Positions 56,136 to 64,000 of a stretch of 64,000 nucleotides of DNA are shown in pieces. This DNA is from an uncultured Muribaculaceae bacterium (lineage in GTDB: Bacteria > Bacteroidota > Bacteroidia > Bacteroidales > Muribaculaceae), in assembly GCA_947386115.1 (NCBI GenBank), contig CANDNO010000001.1:22951-86950 (forward strand), read 5' to 3'. The notes beneath the pieces are model-generated. The model worked only from the letters and a program-made list of their open reading frames with translations. It did not search any database and was not told the DNA's origin. Numbering within the stretch: the stretch's first letter is position 1; every line of letters begins with the position of its first letter. Made by a program: the position numbers and the translations under genes.

Positions 56136-56708
56136 ATGGACTTGGACGAATTAAAAAGAACATGGCAGTCGCAGTCGACTCGCATTGACAGGCTCGAGGC
56201 GCAAAACCGCGAGCTTAGGCGCTGTGTACGTGAGAACAAAGTCTACACAAAGCGCTCGAAGCTTATGCGCACATATACCTGGCTGCTGATAACCTCGGTA
56301 GTGATGATTCCCTTCGTGTTGTTGGCATTCCCCACGCTCGACATCGATATGGGAGTAACAATAATGTTCGTAGTTACGATGGCCGGACTTGCCATTGCCA
56401 ACAGCTATGTTTACATGCTCATAAAAAAAATCGATCCTACCGAGATGTCGGTGAGGGAAGCTCTCTCGCGTGTGCTCTATCTTGATCGTACGCGTCAACG
56501 CATTCGCTGGGTTTCCATGACCGTCGCTGTAGTTGTAGTCTCGATATTCTTTTATACGTTATATCAGAGCGATGGCCATGCCGGACTTTTGGGCGGTATA
56601 GTCGGCGGTATAGTCGGAGGCATCCTGGGCTTACGTAAAGAAGCCGAGATAAAAGCCACGATCCGGGCTATCAAAGCCGACCTTGAAGATGCCCTACAGG
56701 ACGATTGA
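56136..56708 (+). CDS. Membrane protein linked to the ECF sigma gene
   Basis: A 190-residue protein with an N-terminal coiled-coil-like stretch (WQSQSTRIDRLEAQNRELR) and three predicted membrane helices, near residues 45-65, 70-92 and 125-145, followed by a glycine-rich segment (GGIVGGIVGGILG). It has no zinc-anti-sigma motif and does not match a family I know. By position it may act as anti-sigma factor or sigma-responsive protein. A strong terminator ends the pair. Confidence 0.6.
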   Translation: MDLDELKRTWQSQSTRIDRLEAQNRELRRCVRENKVYTKRSKLMRTYTWLLITSVVMIPFVLLAFPTLDIDMGVTIMFVVTMAGLAIANSYVYMLIKKIDPTEMSVREALSRVLYLDRTRQRIRWVSMTVAVVVVSIFFYTLYQSDGHAGLLGGIVGGIVGGILGLRKEAEIKATIRAIKADLEDALQDD

Positions 56709-56725
56709 TTCAAACATGCGCTGAC

Positions 56726-56779
56726 GAAAAACAAGAATCCCGCAACGGCCGGTAAGCAGTTGCGGGATTCTTGTTTTTA
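56726..56779. terminator. Bidirectional terminator between the sigma operon and prs
   Basis: A perfect 15-bp stem (CAAGAATCCCGCAAC / GTTGCGGGATTCTTG) flanked by A-rich sequence on one side and TTTTT on the other, so it serves both convergent transcripts. Confidence 0.92.
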
Positions 56780-56795
56780 TACTGTAATAAAACTA

Positions 56796-57731
56796 TTACT
56801 TGATAAGGTATTGTGAAGAAATCGACTGATTCTCGTGCACGCGACGTATTGTGTCGGCAAACAGGCGTGCTACGCTGAGGATAGTTGCTTTCTTGCAGTT
56901 CTTGTTGAACGGTATCGAGTTGGTGAAAATCATCTCGGTGAGTGAGCACTCGTCGACGCGCTCCGAGGCGGGATCGCTCATGATGGCGTGTGAGGCGAGG
57001 GCGCGTACCGATTTGGCTCCTTCCTTCATCATAAGGTCGGCTGCTTTGGTGATAGTGCCGGCTGTGTCAACCATGTCGTCAACGAGAATGACGTTCTTGC
57101 CCTTGACGTCACCTATTACGGTCATTGTGGCTACCACATTGGCCTTGGCGCGCTGCTTGTGGCACAGTACCAGTGGTACATTGAGATATTTGGCATAGCT
57201 GTTGGCACGCTTCGCACCGCCTACGTCGGGGGTGGCGATTACCATGTCCTCGAGATTGAGCGACTGGATGTAGGGGATGAACACCGACGAGCCGTAGAGG
57301 TGATCTACAGGAACATCGAAGAAGCCCTGGATCTGGTCGGCGTGGAGGTCCATAGTGATTACGCGGTTTACACCGGCGGCGGTGAGCAGGTCGGCTACAA
57401 GCTTGGCGGCAATAGATACACGCGGCTTGTCTTTACGGTCCTGACGCGCCCAGCCAAAGTAGGGCATAACTGCGATAATCGACTTGGCCGAGGCGCGCTT
57501 GGCTGCGTCGATCATGAGCAGGAGCTCCATGAGGTTGTCGCTGTTGGGGAATGTGGATTGCACTATGTACACTTCGCATCCGCGAATTGATTCTTCGTAC
57601 GAAACTTCAAACTCGCCGTCGGCGAAGTGCTGGATGTTCATATTTCCAAGTGGCACACCGAGGTCTTTGCAGATCTCCTCGGCCATGTAGCGAGAACGCG
57701 TGCCTGAAAAGATTTTGAACGGGGGTAACAT
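56796..57731 (-). CDS. prs: Ribose-phosphate pyrophosphokinase (PRPP synthase)
   Basis: A 311-residue cytoplasmic enzyme making PRPP from ribose-5-phosphate and ATP, the donor for purine, pyrimidine, His and Trp pathways. FGWARQDRKDKPR and the PRPP-binding loop LVDDMVDTAGTI are intact, as is the FKIFSGTRSRYMAEE start. Normal length. It ends at the strong terminator shared with the sigma operon. Confidence 0.97.
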   Translation of the reverse strand: MLPPFKIFSGTRSRYMAEEICKDLGVPLGNMNIQHFADGEFEVSYEESIRGCEVYIVQSTFPNSDNLMELLLMIDAAKRASAKSIIAVMPYFGWARQDRKDKPRVSIAAKLVADLLTAAGVNRVITMDLHADQIQGFFDVPVDHLYGSSVFIPYIQSLNLEDMVIATPDVGGAKRANSYAKYLNVPLVLCHKQRAKANVVATMTVIGDVKGKNVILVDDMVDTAGTITKAADLMMKEGAKSVRALASHAIMSDPASERVDECSLTEMIFTNSIPFNKNCKKATILSVARLFADTIRRVHENQSISSQYLIK

Positions 57732-57801
57732 GTGGCTCTTAATATAATGTGGTTTGTAAGAATATGTCTATTCTCTGTTTGATGGTGCAAAGGTAGTGAT
57801 T

Positions 57802-59556
57802 TTATTGCTTACGGCCTTTACTTATTGTTGACTTTTTTCGCGGAGCTTTGCTACTGTTCTTATAATCAAGCTTCCACACAACGGCACCCTTGGCCGGGAT
57901 GTCGAGCGAGACAGGAGCCTCGGCCGTGAGGTTGAATGTCGCCTTTTTGCCAGTGAGAAGCTCGGTCATGCCGGCCTCGCCCTGTTTAATCTCCAATGTC
58001 TCAAATGCATGCTGCGGAATGTTGAGCTCGATGTGTGAGTCGGCCGAGTCAAAATTGACTACAATCAGCAGCATGGCGTCATCCTTGAGGTTGCGCATGA
58101 ACGCATAGTGGCGGTGGGGATTGAACGCGGGGTTGTTGTAATTCACATACATGAGGTCGAAGAACGAACCGCGCGCGATGGCCTGTTCGCTGTTGCACAG
58201 GTTGAGCACCCGTGAGTAAGTGTCGCGGAGCGATTTCTCCTGCGGGTGCAGCTGCTTGTTGTCCCACTTGCCGTTGTTGTTCCAGCGCGACAGGGTGTCG
58301 AGGCTCCAGTAGTCGAAGATGGTGGTGCGTCCGTCGAGTCCGCTGTATCCTTCGGCATCGAGAGCCTGCTCGCCCAGCTCCTGGCCCATGTAGATCATCA
58401 TCGGGCCTGTGCCTATCATCGAGCTCACGATGAGCGACGGCAATACTCGGGTGGGGTCCCCGGCATATTGTGGCGAGCCGAATCGCTGCTCGTCATGGTT
58501 CTCAAGGAAGTTGAGCATGTGGCGCGACAGCCCGTCGACCGTCTGCCAGCAGTTGGTTATCGTTGCGGCCGAGTGGTTGTGGCACTCTACAGCACGAAGG
58601 GTGTCATAGAGATTCACCTTGTCATACAGGTAGTCGAATCCGCCGTCGAAGATATACCGGCGGTATATCCCCACCTCATATAGTTCGGCGATGAACTCAA
58701 CGTCGGGGTAGGTCTCCTTGACGCGCGAGATAGCCCACTGCCAGAACTCTACCGGCACCATGTGGGCCATGTCACACCTGAACGCGTCGACCCCCTTCGA
58801 TGCCCAGTAGCGCAGGATGTGGAGCATCTTGAACCACGTAGGCGGTATCGGGTCAAAGTGTCGGCTGCCGTTGGCCGGGTCAATGCCGTAGTTGAGTTTT
58901 ACCGTCTCATACCAGTCATATTTTCCCGGGAAAGCGGTGAAACAGTCGTTGCCCGAGGCCTTGGCCGGAAACTCCACGTAAGCGTCGGCTCCGCTTCCCA
59001 AGTCTACGTCGACCGGTGCAAACTGCTGGCGGGTAATATAATAGAAGTTGTTGCCGGGGCTGAAGAACATGTCGCGGTTGTCACCCTGTCCAAGGTCTTC
59101 GATGGCTGCCGGGGCAGCGTCGCTGTGATAGCGTCGCGCCACGTGATTGGGTACGAAGTCGATCACAACTTTCATACCCGCGTCGTGGGTGCGCTTTACA
59201 AGCTCCTCAAACTCTTTGATGCGGTTGGGAATGTCGGTCGCGATATCGGGGTCGATATCGTAGTAATCGCTTATGGCATAGGGTGATCCGGCCTGTCCTT
59301 TTACGATGTGGGGGTTGTCTTTGATTATTCCCCAGGCGCTGTAGTCGGGACAGTGGGCATGCTCGATCACGCCGGTGTACCACACGTGGGTGGCTCCGAG
59401 CTCTTTTATCGCTTTCAGAGCTCGCGGGGTGATGTCGTTGAGTTTGCCCGAGCCGTTCTGCTCGATTGTTCCGCCGGGAACACATTGCCTGTTATTGTTG
59501 CTCCATAGTCTCGGGAGCATCTGATAGATGATTGGTTTTATGTTCTGTGGTGTCAT
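57802..59556 (-). CDS. Cytoplasmic GH13 alpha-amylase-family glycosidase
   Basis: A 584-residue GH13 enzyme without a signal peptide. Catalytic nucleophile D262 in DAFRCDMAH, acid/base E291 in IAELYE, third Asp D355 in LENHDEQR; VIDFVPNH (131-138) is region I. An all-beta C-terminal domain follows at about 490. It hydrolyses alpha-glucan, possibly glycogen or imported maltodextrin, and may work with the GH77 enzyme at 23620. Its ATG overlaps the patatin stop codon (ATGA), so it is translationally coupled to a lipase-like protein, a curious pairing. Confidence 0.9.
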   Translation of the reverse strand: MTPQNIKPIIYQMLPRLWSNNNRQCVPGGTIEQNGSGKLNDITPRALKAIKELGATHVWYTGVIEHAHCPDYSAWGIIKDNPHIVKGQAGSPYAISDYYDIDPDIATDIPNRIKEFEELVKRTHDAGMKVVIDFVPNHVARRYHSDAAPAAIEDLGQGDNRDMFFSPGNNFYYITRQQFAPVDVDLGSGADAYVEFPAKASGNDCFTAFPGKYDWYETVKLNYGIDPANGSRHFDPIPPTWFKMLHILRYWASKGVDAFRCDMAHMVPVEFWQWAISRVKETYPDVEFIAELYEVGIYRRYIFDGGFDYLYDKVNLYDTLRAVECHNHSAATITNCWQTVDGLSRHMLNFLENHDEQRFGSPQYAGDPTRVLPSLIVSSMIGTGPMMIYMGQELGEQALDAEGYSGLDGRTTIFDYWSLDTLSRWNNNGKWDNKQLHPQEKSLRDTYSRVLNLCNSEQAIARGSFFDLMYVNYNNPAFNPHRHYAFMRNLKDDAMLLIVVNFDSADSHIELNIPQHAFETLEIKQGEAGMTELLTGKKATFNLTAEAPVSLDIPAKGAVVWKLDYKNSSKAPRKKSTISKGRKQ

Positions 59557-60356
59557 TTTTCAACACTGCTTGTGAATGGTTCTTTAGTTCGGTCGATACT
59601 CTTGAGCGCTTTGCGCGTGGCCGAATAGCCGCTTATGAATACCTTGCGTATATCCTTGAGATTGAATATCTTGTAGTGGGCTATGTCACGTAGCTCTATG
59701 GCGAGGTCACAAAGTGCCATATCGTCGGCCTGGTTGGCTTTCGACATGAGGTTGAATGTGCGCAACGCTACCTCCATCATTGATGTGCCCGCCTTGTCGG
59801 TGAGCAGGGGACTGCAGTTGATTCCTATCAGGAAGTCGCATTTGTCTCTTATTACCCAGGCCGGCAGATTGTGAAGCACGCCGCCGTCGACGTAACGAGT
59901 GTCGCCTATTTTTACCGGCGGAAAGACAATCGGAATGCTGCACGAGGCAGTCACGATATCGCCTATATCACCTTCGTGAAACTCGGCTGGCACGCCGGTG
60001 TCAAAATCGGTCACGCCAAGGTAGGTGGGTATCGGCAACTCTTCCAGTCGCTTGTAGTTGCCGGTGTGGTTGAGTATGAATTTCTTGAAACGGTTTATCT
60101 GGAACAGGCTGCCGTTGCCGTGGATGCGTGCGAGGTCGGTAAATTTTACGCCGTCAAAAATCTTTATCATGTCATCGGGCGTCATCCCCGAGGCATACAG
60201 CACGCTGATGACCGACCCGGCACTCACGCCGGCGATAATGTCGGGCTTGAGCCCAGCCTCCTCAAGCGCCTTTAGCGCTCCGGCATGGGCAAAGCCTCGC
60301 GCGCCGCCACCCGACAGCGCTACACCTATTTTATATGGTTTGCGTCCTGTTTCCAT
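59553..60356 (-). CDS. Patatin-like phospholipase
   Basis: From the ATG at 60356 the protein has 267 residues; an in-frame TTG at 60368 would add four. Patatin fold with oxyanion loop GGGARG (16-21), nucleophile S45 in GVSAG and catalytic D157 in VDGG. It hydrolyses acyl lipids with a Ser-Asp dyad. No signal peptide, unlike many secreted patatins. A -7 box TAACTTTG (60373-60366) with CTTG 20 bp upstream lies just before it, leaving a very short leader. Overlaps the GH13 gene by four bases. Confidence 0.88.
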   Translation of the reverse strand: METGRKPYKIGVALSGGGARGFAHAGALKALEEAGLKPDIIAGVSAGSVISVLYASGMTPDDMIKIFDGVKFTDLARIHGNGSLFQINRFKKFILNHTGNYKRLEELPIPTYLGVTDFDTGVPAEFHEGDIGDIVTASCSIPIVFPPVKIGDTRYVDGGVLHNLPAWVIRDKCDFLIGINCSPLLTDKAGTSMMEVALRTFNLMSKANQADDMALCDLAIELRDIAHYKIFNLKDIRKVFISGYSATRKALKSIDRTKEPFTSSVEK

Positions 60357-60388
60357 ATACGGTTGCAAAGTTACTTATATTATATGTT

Positions 60389-61174
60389 TTAGCCAAGTAT
60401 TACGTCAAGAACCATCATGAGAATAAAGCCCAGCGCGAATCCTATCGTGCTGTGGTTGGAGTGTGGCTCCTGCGACGCCTCGGGTATCAGATCCTCGATC
60501 ACGACGTAAAGCATCGCTCCGGCGGCAAAGGCGAGCATGTAGGGTATCACTGGTCCCAAAAATCCGGCAAGCAGTATTACGAGCCCGGCGCCTATAGGTT
60601 CGACTATGCCGCTTAAAGCTCCTATGATGAACGACTTGCTCTTTGAAGTCCCCTCGGTGTGCATCGGTAGTGCTACGATGGCCCCTTCGGGTATATTTTG
60701 TATGGCGATGCCAAGCGACAGGGCGATAGCCGATGCTGCCGAGATGTCGGGCGCATTGTCGAGCAATCCCGCCAAAACTACACCCACTGCCATGCCCTCA
60801 GGAAGATTGTGTATAGTCACGGCCAGCGAGGTCATAGCCGTGCGCGACAGGCGTGAGCGAGGCCCCTCGGGAGTGTCTGAACCTTGGTGAAGGTGGGGAG
60901 TGACGCGGTCGATGTATAGCAGGAAGAGCATTCCCAGTGCCAGTCCCACGGCTGCCGGCACTATCGACCAGCGGTTTTCCTCGCCGCCCGCCATATCGAT
61001 TGACGGTATCAGCAGCGACCACACCGATGCCGCCACCATCACACCCGACGCAAATCCGAGTAGCGACTTGTTGAGTTTAGGGCTTATCTTTCCCCTTATG
61101 AACCATACGAACGCGGCACCTGCCATAGTACCTATGAAGGGTAGCGTCAGTCCGGCCAGTAGTGCGATATTCAT
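60389..61174 (-). CDS. ZIP-family metal transporter
   Basis: From the ATG at 61174 the protein has 261 residues. About eight hydrophobic helices with the metal-site motifs HNLPEGMAVG and IQNIPEGAIVALPM typical of the ZIP helix IV-V pair, and the His-rich loop TPHLHQGSD between helices. It imports zinc or another divalent metal across the inner membrane. The following patatin gene starts 32 bp later but may also have its own promoter. Confidence 0.9.
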   Translation of the reverse strand: MNIALLAGLTLPFIGTMAGAAFVWFIRGKISPKLNKSLLGFASGVMVAASVWSLLIPSIDMAGGEENRWSIVPAAVGLALGMLFLLYIDRVTPHLHQGSDTPEGPRSRLSRTAMTSLAVTIHNLPEGMAVGVVLAGLLDNAPDISAASAIALSLGIAIQNIPEGAIVALPMHTEGTSKSKSFIIGALSGIVEPIGAGLVILLAGFLGPVIPYMLAFAAGAMLYVVIEDLIPEASQEPHSNHSTIGFALGFILMMVLDVILG

Positions 61175-61220
61175 AGTCTGTATAATAAGTAGTTTGTCGC
61201 TAACTTGTTTAATGACAACA

Positions 61221-61302
61221 ACGTAGGGACATATCTTTGACATGCTTACTAAAGAACCTGTCCGGCTCTTTCGATCAGTAATACGTCAAAGGCATGTCCC
61301 TG
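61221..61302. repeat. Inverted pair of the GTAGGGACAT repeat (copy 3, BIME-like)
   Basis: GTAGGGACATATCTTTGAC (61222-61240) and its inverted partner GTCAAAGGCATGTCCCTGC (61284-61302) pair with three mismatches. Placed between the ZIP and beta-barrel genes. Confidence 0.7.
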
Positions 61303-61350
61303 CAGTTTCATAAATAGAGCAACAGCCTCTTTTATGAGATGTTTTTGCAA

Positions 61351-61947
61351 TCAGAACAGGTAGGCTGCCGTGATGGTCCAGCAACGGTTCTTGCCCGTAT
61401 AGAGCGACTTGTCGCCCGATGCCGACTTCGTGAGGCCGAAGCCATAGCTGGCGGCAATCTGCACGTGGTTAACTATCTGTACGCCTGCACCTACGTTCCA
61501 TGCAAAGTCAAACTTCTTGTTGGAGTAGGCCTCGCCCATGTTCTCTTTCGACAGCAGGAACGAGAAGTCGGGGCCGGTAGTCAGGAACGGGGTGATGATC
61601 TTGCCTACGATAGGCAGCCCGATTTTATACTTGAAGTTGATAGGCACGTCGATGTAGCTGCGGTTTTTGGTGAGCACCTCGCCGGTGTCGTCGTTGGTGA
61701 AATCGACCGAGCGCGACACATAAAGCACCGATGCGTCAAACCCCACACCGACAACCGGCACGGTGAAATCGGCCATAAGACCGCCGGTGAATCCTGCGCG
61801 GTTATCCGAACTCATGACATCCTTGTTGAATTTGAGCGAGTTGACCGCAACACCGGCTTTCACGCCCCACTTGAACTGTGCCTGAGCGGGCACCACTGCA
61901 GCCGCTGCCAACAGCACCACGGCAATAACTTTTGTGATAAATTTCAT
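61351..61947 (-). CDS. Outer-membrane beta-barrel (porin-like) protein
   Basis: A 198-residue protein with a signal peptide (about residues 1-23, ending PAQAQ) and an amphipathic beta pattern (KWGVKAGVAVNSLKF, GFDASVLYVSRSV, KIGLPIVGKIITPFLTTGP) ending in an aromatic (AAYLF), as in PorT/OMP_b-brl_2-type small barrels. Function not determined. Confidence 0.8.
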   Translation of the reverse strand: MKFITKVIAVVLLAAAAVVPAQAQFKWGVKAGVAVNSLKFNKDVMSSDNRAGFTGGLMADFTVPVVGVGFDASVLYVSRSVDFTNDDTGEVLTKNRSYIDVPINFKYKIGLPIVGKIITPFLTTGPDFSFLLSKENMGEAYSNKKFDFAWNVGAGVQIVNHVQIAASYGFGLTKSASGDKSLYTGKNRCWTITAAYLF

Positions 61948-62296
61948 AACTGTCTATGTGTTTAGTGTATGTATTTTTTTGCAAAAATAGTTAAAATTAA
62001 CATATATACAACACTCATATTATTAAACTTGTTCATTTTATCGCCCGATGCCCTTGCACACTTCGGCCAAATCCCCTACTTTTGTCAATAAAAAATCTGA
62101 TAAGTAACTCGCAAAAATTAGCTGCGAGTGATTTTTGAGTTTTGTTAGAGTGATTTTTGTTTGAAGACGAAGGCGTGTAGCGAGCTACACAACTGAGGAT
62201 GAAAGCAAAAAGCGCCGAACAAAGTCAAAAAGCGCCGCAGTAGGCACGAGTTATTTAATAATTGAAAATATAAACTAATTTTTAAGAGTTACTTAT
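61948..62296. other. Intergenic region with large palindrome
   Basis: About 350 bp. The first 150 are AT-rich without recognised signal; the second part is the 157-bp palindromic element (next entry). The DUF59 gene begins directly after it. Confidence 0.6.
62101..62257. repeat. 157-bp imperfect palindromic element
   Basis: The outer arms TAAGTAACTCG and CGAGTTATTTA pair, then CTGC/GCAG, two AGTGATTTTTG units on the left facing two CAAAAAGCGCC units on the right, and a central GTGTAGC-GA-GCTACAC hairpin. As RNA many of the changes keep pairing as G-U. It could be a MITE-like element, a structured leader of the DUF59 gene, or a terminator. No ORF inside. Confidence 0.65.
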
Positions 62297-62617
62297 ATGA
62301 CCCCTGAACAACATCTTGAACTTGAGGAAAAAGTCGTAGCCATGCTCCGCACCGTCTACGATCCTGAAGTCCCTGTAGATATCTATAGCCTCGGTCTCGT
62401 TTATAAAATCGATATCGACGACGAGGGCAATCTCGTCATCGACATGACCATGACAGCCCCCAATTGCCCCATGGCCGACTTTATCGTCGACGATGCCCGT
62501 TACAAGCTCGAGAGCATCGACGGCATCACCAGCGTTACTATCAATATCGTCTTTGAGCCCGAGTGGACCAAAGACATGATGAGCGAGGAGGCAAAACTCG
62601 AGCTCGGTTTCCTGTAG
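62297..62617 (+). CDS. SufT/MIP18-family (DUF59) metal-sulfur cluster protein
   Basis: A 106-residue DUF59 protein, matching the family in size: VYDPEVPVDIYSLGLVY and TMTAPNCPMADFI with the conserved C57. Relatives help insert Fe-S clusters (SufT, MIP18, PaaD). No suf genes lie beside it. It is followed 13 bp later by lpxH and may share its transcript. Confidence 0.9.
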   Translation: MTPEQHLELEEKVVAMLRTVYDPEVPVDIYSLGLVYKIDIDDEGNLVIDMTMTAPNCPMADFIVDDARYKLESIDGITSVTINIVFEPEWTKDMMSEEAKLELGFL

Positions 62618-62630
62618 ACAATCCTTATCG

Positions 62631-63395
62631 ATGGAGAAGGCCACATACTTTATAAGCGATCTTCACCTTGGCGCTACCTATCTTGACTCGCCGCTCGACT
62701 ATGAGCGCCGTGTCGTTTCGTGGCTACGCTCTATCGAGGGCAAGGTGTCTCATCTGTACCTCCTGGGCGATGTGCTCGACTATTGGTATGAATATCGCAA
62801 CGTGGTGCCACGCGGATTCGTGCGCTTTTTCGGGCAGCTCGCATCGATGGCCGATTCCGGAGTCAAGATCACATGGTTTATAGGCAATCACGATATCTGG
62901 ATCTTCGACTACCTCCCCCGCGAGCTCGGAATCGAGGTTGTCGACGGTGAGCGTGTTTGCGAGATAATGGGCAAGAGGTTCTTCCTTGCCCACGGCGACG
63001 CCCTCGGGAAACTTCCGGCCGGCTTCAGGTTTATGCGCTGGCTGTTCCGCAATCGTTTCTGTCAACGCCTCTACTCGGCCGTTCACCCGCGATGGACCAT
63101 CCCCTTTGCCCACCGCTGGTCATCCCACTCCCGTAACTACTCGGCCGAGAAACCCGTCTTCGCCGGACCCGACAAAGAGCCATTCGTTGCCTTTGCCGAG
63201 GACTACCAGGCCAACCACCCCGATGCTCCCATCGATTATTTTGTGCTCGGCCACCGTCACATCCTGCTCGATTATCCGCTCTCCCATGGCGGCGAACTCA
63301 TCGTTTTGGGCGACTGGATTCATCATTTCTCTTATGGACGTTGGGACGGAAAAACATTCGTTCTCGAGTGCTTTGATGGCAAAATGAATGGATGA
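62631..63395 (+). CDS. lpxH: UDP-2,3-diacylglucosamine diphosphatase
   Basis: A 254-residue calcineurin-like phosphoesterase of lipid A synthesis, cutting UDP-diacylglucosamine to lipid X and UMP. Metal motifs SDLHLG (9-14), GDVLDYW, GNHD, HGDALG and GHRH are all present in order. It is peripheral at the inner membrane. No intrinsic terminator was found directly after it. Confidence 0.92.
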   Translation: MEKATYFISDLHLGATYLDSPLDYERRVVSWLRSIEGKVSHLYLLGDVLDYWYEYRNVVPRGFVRFFGQLASMADSGVKITWFIGNHDIWIFDYLPRELGIEVVDGERVCEIMGKRFFLAHGDALGKLPAGFRFMRWLFRNRFCQRLYSAVHPRWTIPFAHRWSSHSRNYSAEKPVFAGPDKEPFVAFAEDYQANHPDAPIDYFVLGHRHILLDYPLSHGGELIVLGDWIHHFSYGRWDGKTFVLECFDGKMNG

Positions 63396-63616
63396 TGGCC
63401 GAATTTAACAAAATTTCACAGTCAAGCATCTCCATACCGGGATTTTATTATGTGGCATGTTTTCAACCGTTTAGCTTTAAAAACTGCCCCCGGTTTCAAA
63501 AACGTATTTAAAAAGTATGTTAGAAAACATATTTTTTTTCTTGGTAAGACGGGAAAAAAGCTTGACATTTGCATCACAAACCTAAAACAATCTTTTTTAC
63601 CTTAGAAATTGTACCT

Positions 63617-63660
63617 ATTGGAAACCAATAAAAAGGAACTTCGTGATGAAGTTCCTTTTT
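63617..63660. terminator. Tandem hairpins, the second a strong bidirectional terminator
   Basis: ATTGG-AAA-CCAAT is followed at once by AAAAAGGAACTTC-GTGAT-GAAGTTCCTTTTT. The latter has T-tracts on both strands. It may end lpxH transcription, 220 bp upstream, or an unrecognised small RNA. Confidence 0.7.
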
Positions 63661-63810
63661 ATGCTTTATACCATCCCTCCACAATCCCGCGAAGTACCCA
63701 CCCAACTGCACGTCCAAGCCTTCGTCAAGAAATACGCTATGCCCCACAGGCTCATAAGAACCGCATCGACCCAACGCACCTCCAATCCCATTAAAAATAC
63801 CCACCCAATC

Positions 63811-63845
63811 GTAGGGACATGCCTTCGGCATGTTCGCTAAATATT
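63811..63845. repeat. Dispersed GTAGGGACAT repeat (copy 4)
   Basis: GTAGGGACATGCC-TTC-GGCATGT with the tail TCGCTAAA, which is shared in degenerate form with copies 2 and 3. Confidence 0.65.
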
Positions 63846-63878
63846 TTAAACATCAACCAAATACGCCAACCGGTAGAC

Positions 63879-63903
63879 AAAAAAAAGAACGGCAGCGCCG
63901 TTC
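63879..63903 (-). terminator. Terminator of a minus-strand transcript entering from the right
   Basis: On the minus strand GAACGGC-GCT-GCCGTTC is followed by eight T residues. The transcript it ends must start beyond 63904, probably outside the window. Confidence 0.82.
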
Positions 63904-63914
63904 CATCTATCCAG

Positions 63915-63936
63915 CCCCACGAATTCATTCGTGGGG
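63915..63936. repeat. Palindrome CCCCACGA...TCGTGGGG
   Basis: An 8-bp perfect stem with a 6-base loop containing GAATTC, typical of short intergenic palindromic repeats. Only one copy was seen here. It is a few bases upstream of the minus-strand terminator, so in RNA it forms a second hairpin. Confidence 0.55.
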
Positions 63937-64000
63937 TAACCCGGTCCCTCCTGTTTTCGTCACTTTTTTGTTCTGAAAAATTTAATTGCAGATTATCAGG

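Larger units (their letters stand above)
63396..64000. other. 605-bp non-coding right end
   Basis: No convincing gene. It contains the tandem hairpins at 63617-63660, a repeat copy at 63811, a minus-strand terminator at 63879-63903 and a palindrome at 63915-63936, listed separately. The rest is AT-rich. Confidence 0.6.

Noticed and set aside
63574..63831. Minus-strand frame of 85 codons at the right end
   Set aside because: It runs across the terminator hairpin at 63630-63660 and a repeat copy, and its product resembles nothing.

Overview
The window is a chromosomal segment of a Bacteroidales bacterium, most likely a gut Muribaculaceae-type organism. This rests on protein style (Mfa1/Mfa2 fimbriae, DUF3575/DUF3868 proteins, a GldB-like lipoprotein, B12-dependent NrdJ, purH-mreBCD-mrdA-rodA order), on lipoproteins with SPII signals, and on promoters of the Bacteroides type (TTTG, 19-21 bp, TAnnTTTG). 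No rRNA, tRNA, CRISPR array, transposase or complete prophage was seen.

Layout. 1-2304 (minus): truncated ligA, an NlpC/P60 hydrolase and a lipoprotein with a SecD P1-head-like domain. 2400-3127 (plus): AT-rich HigBA toxin-antitoxin pair. 3205-9370 (minus): groESL with an exact sigma-54 type promoter, then a pyrB-pyrI-flavin reductase-glyA-plsC gene string. 9531-11262 (minus): redox-dead thioredoxin-like protein and GldB-like lipoprotein. 11418-15608 (plus): amidase, MlaD-type MCE protein, dnaA, DUF2461. 15609-22866 (minus): the rod-shape cluster behind purH. 23123-28908: small lipoprotein, CBM20-CBM20-GH77 glucanotransferase, NrdJ. 29221-34587: DUF3800 gene, an unannotated small-RNA candidate, DUF1846, nitroreductase, metY and a divergent Lrp regulator.

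34604-50425 (minus) is the main accessory region: a type V (Mfa-like) fimbrial locus. It runs DUF3575, DUF3868/OmpA-like, Mfa1 major subunit, terminator, Mfa2 anchor, two fimbrillin-like lipoproteins, a 2207-residue surface protein with discoidin-like N-terminal modules and a T9SS-like C-terminus, a DUF1573 protein, and finally a protein made of five helix-turn-helix modules. Spacings of 3-15 bp from Mfa2 to the HTH gene suggest one transcript. The five-HTH protein tied to a fimbrial operon is the least familiar part of the window.

50426-64000: an 867-bp non-coding stretch with a promoter running straight into a terminator, a TonB-dependent receptor, DegT aminotransferase plus HAD phosphatase, an ECF sigma factor with a membrane partner, prs, GH13 amylase, patatin, ZIP transporter, a beta-barrel protein, a large palindromic element, a SufT/MIP18-like protein and LpxH. 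A short palindromic repeat (core GTAGGGACATGCC) recurs at four intergenic places, and the right end carries further palindromes and a terminator for a minus-strand transcript that starts outside the window.
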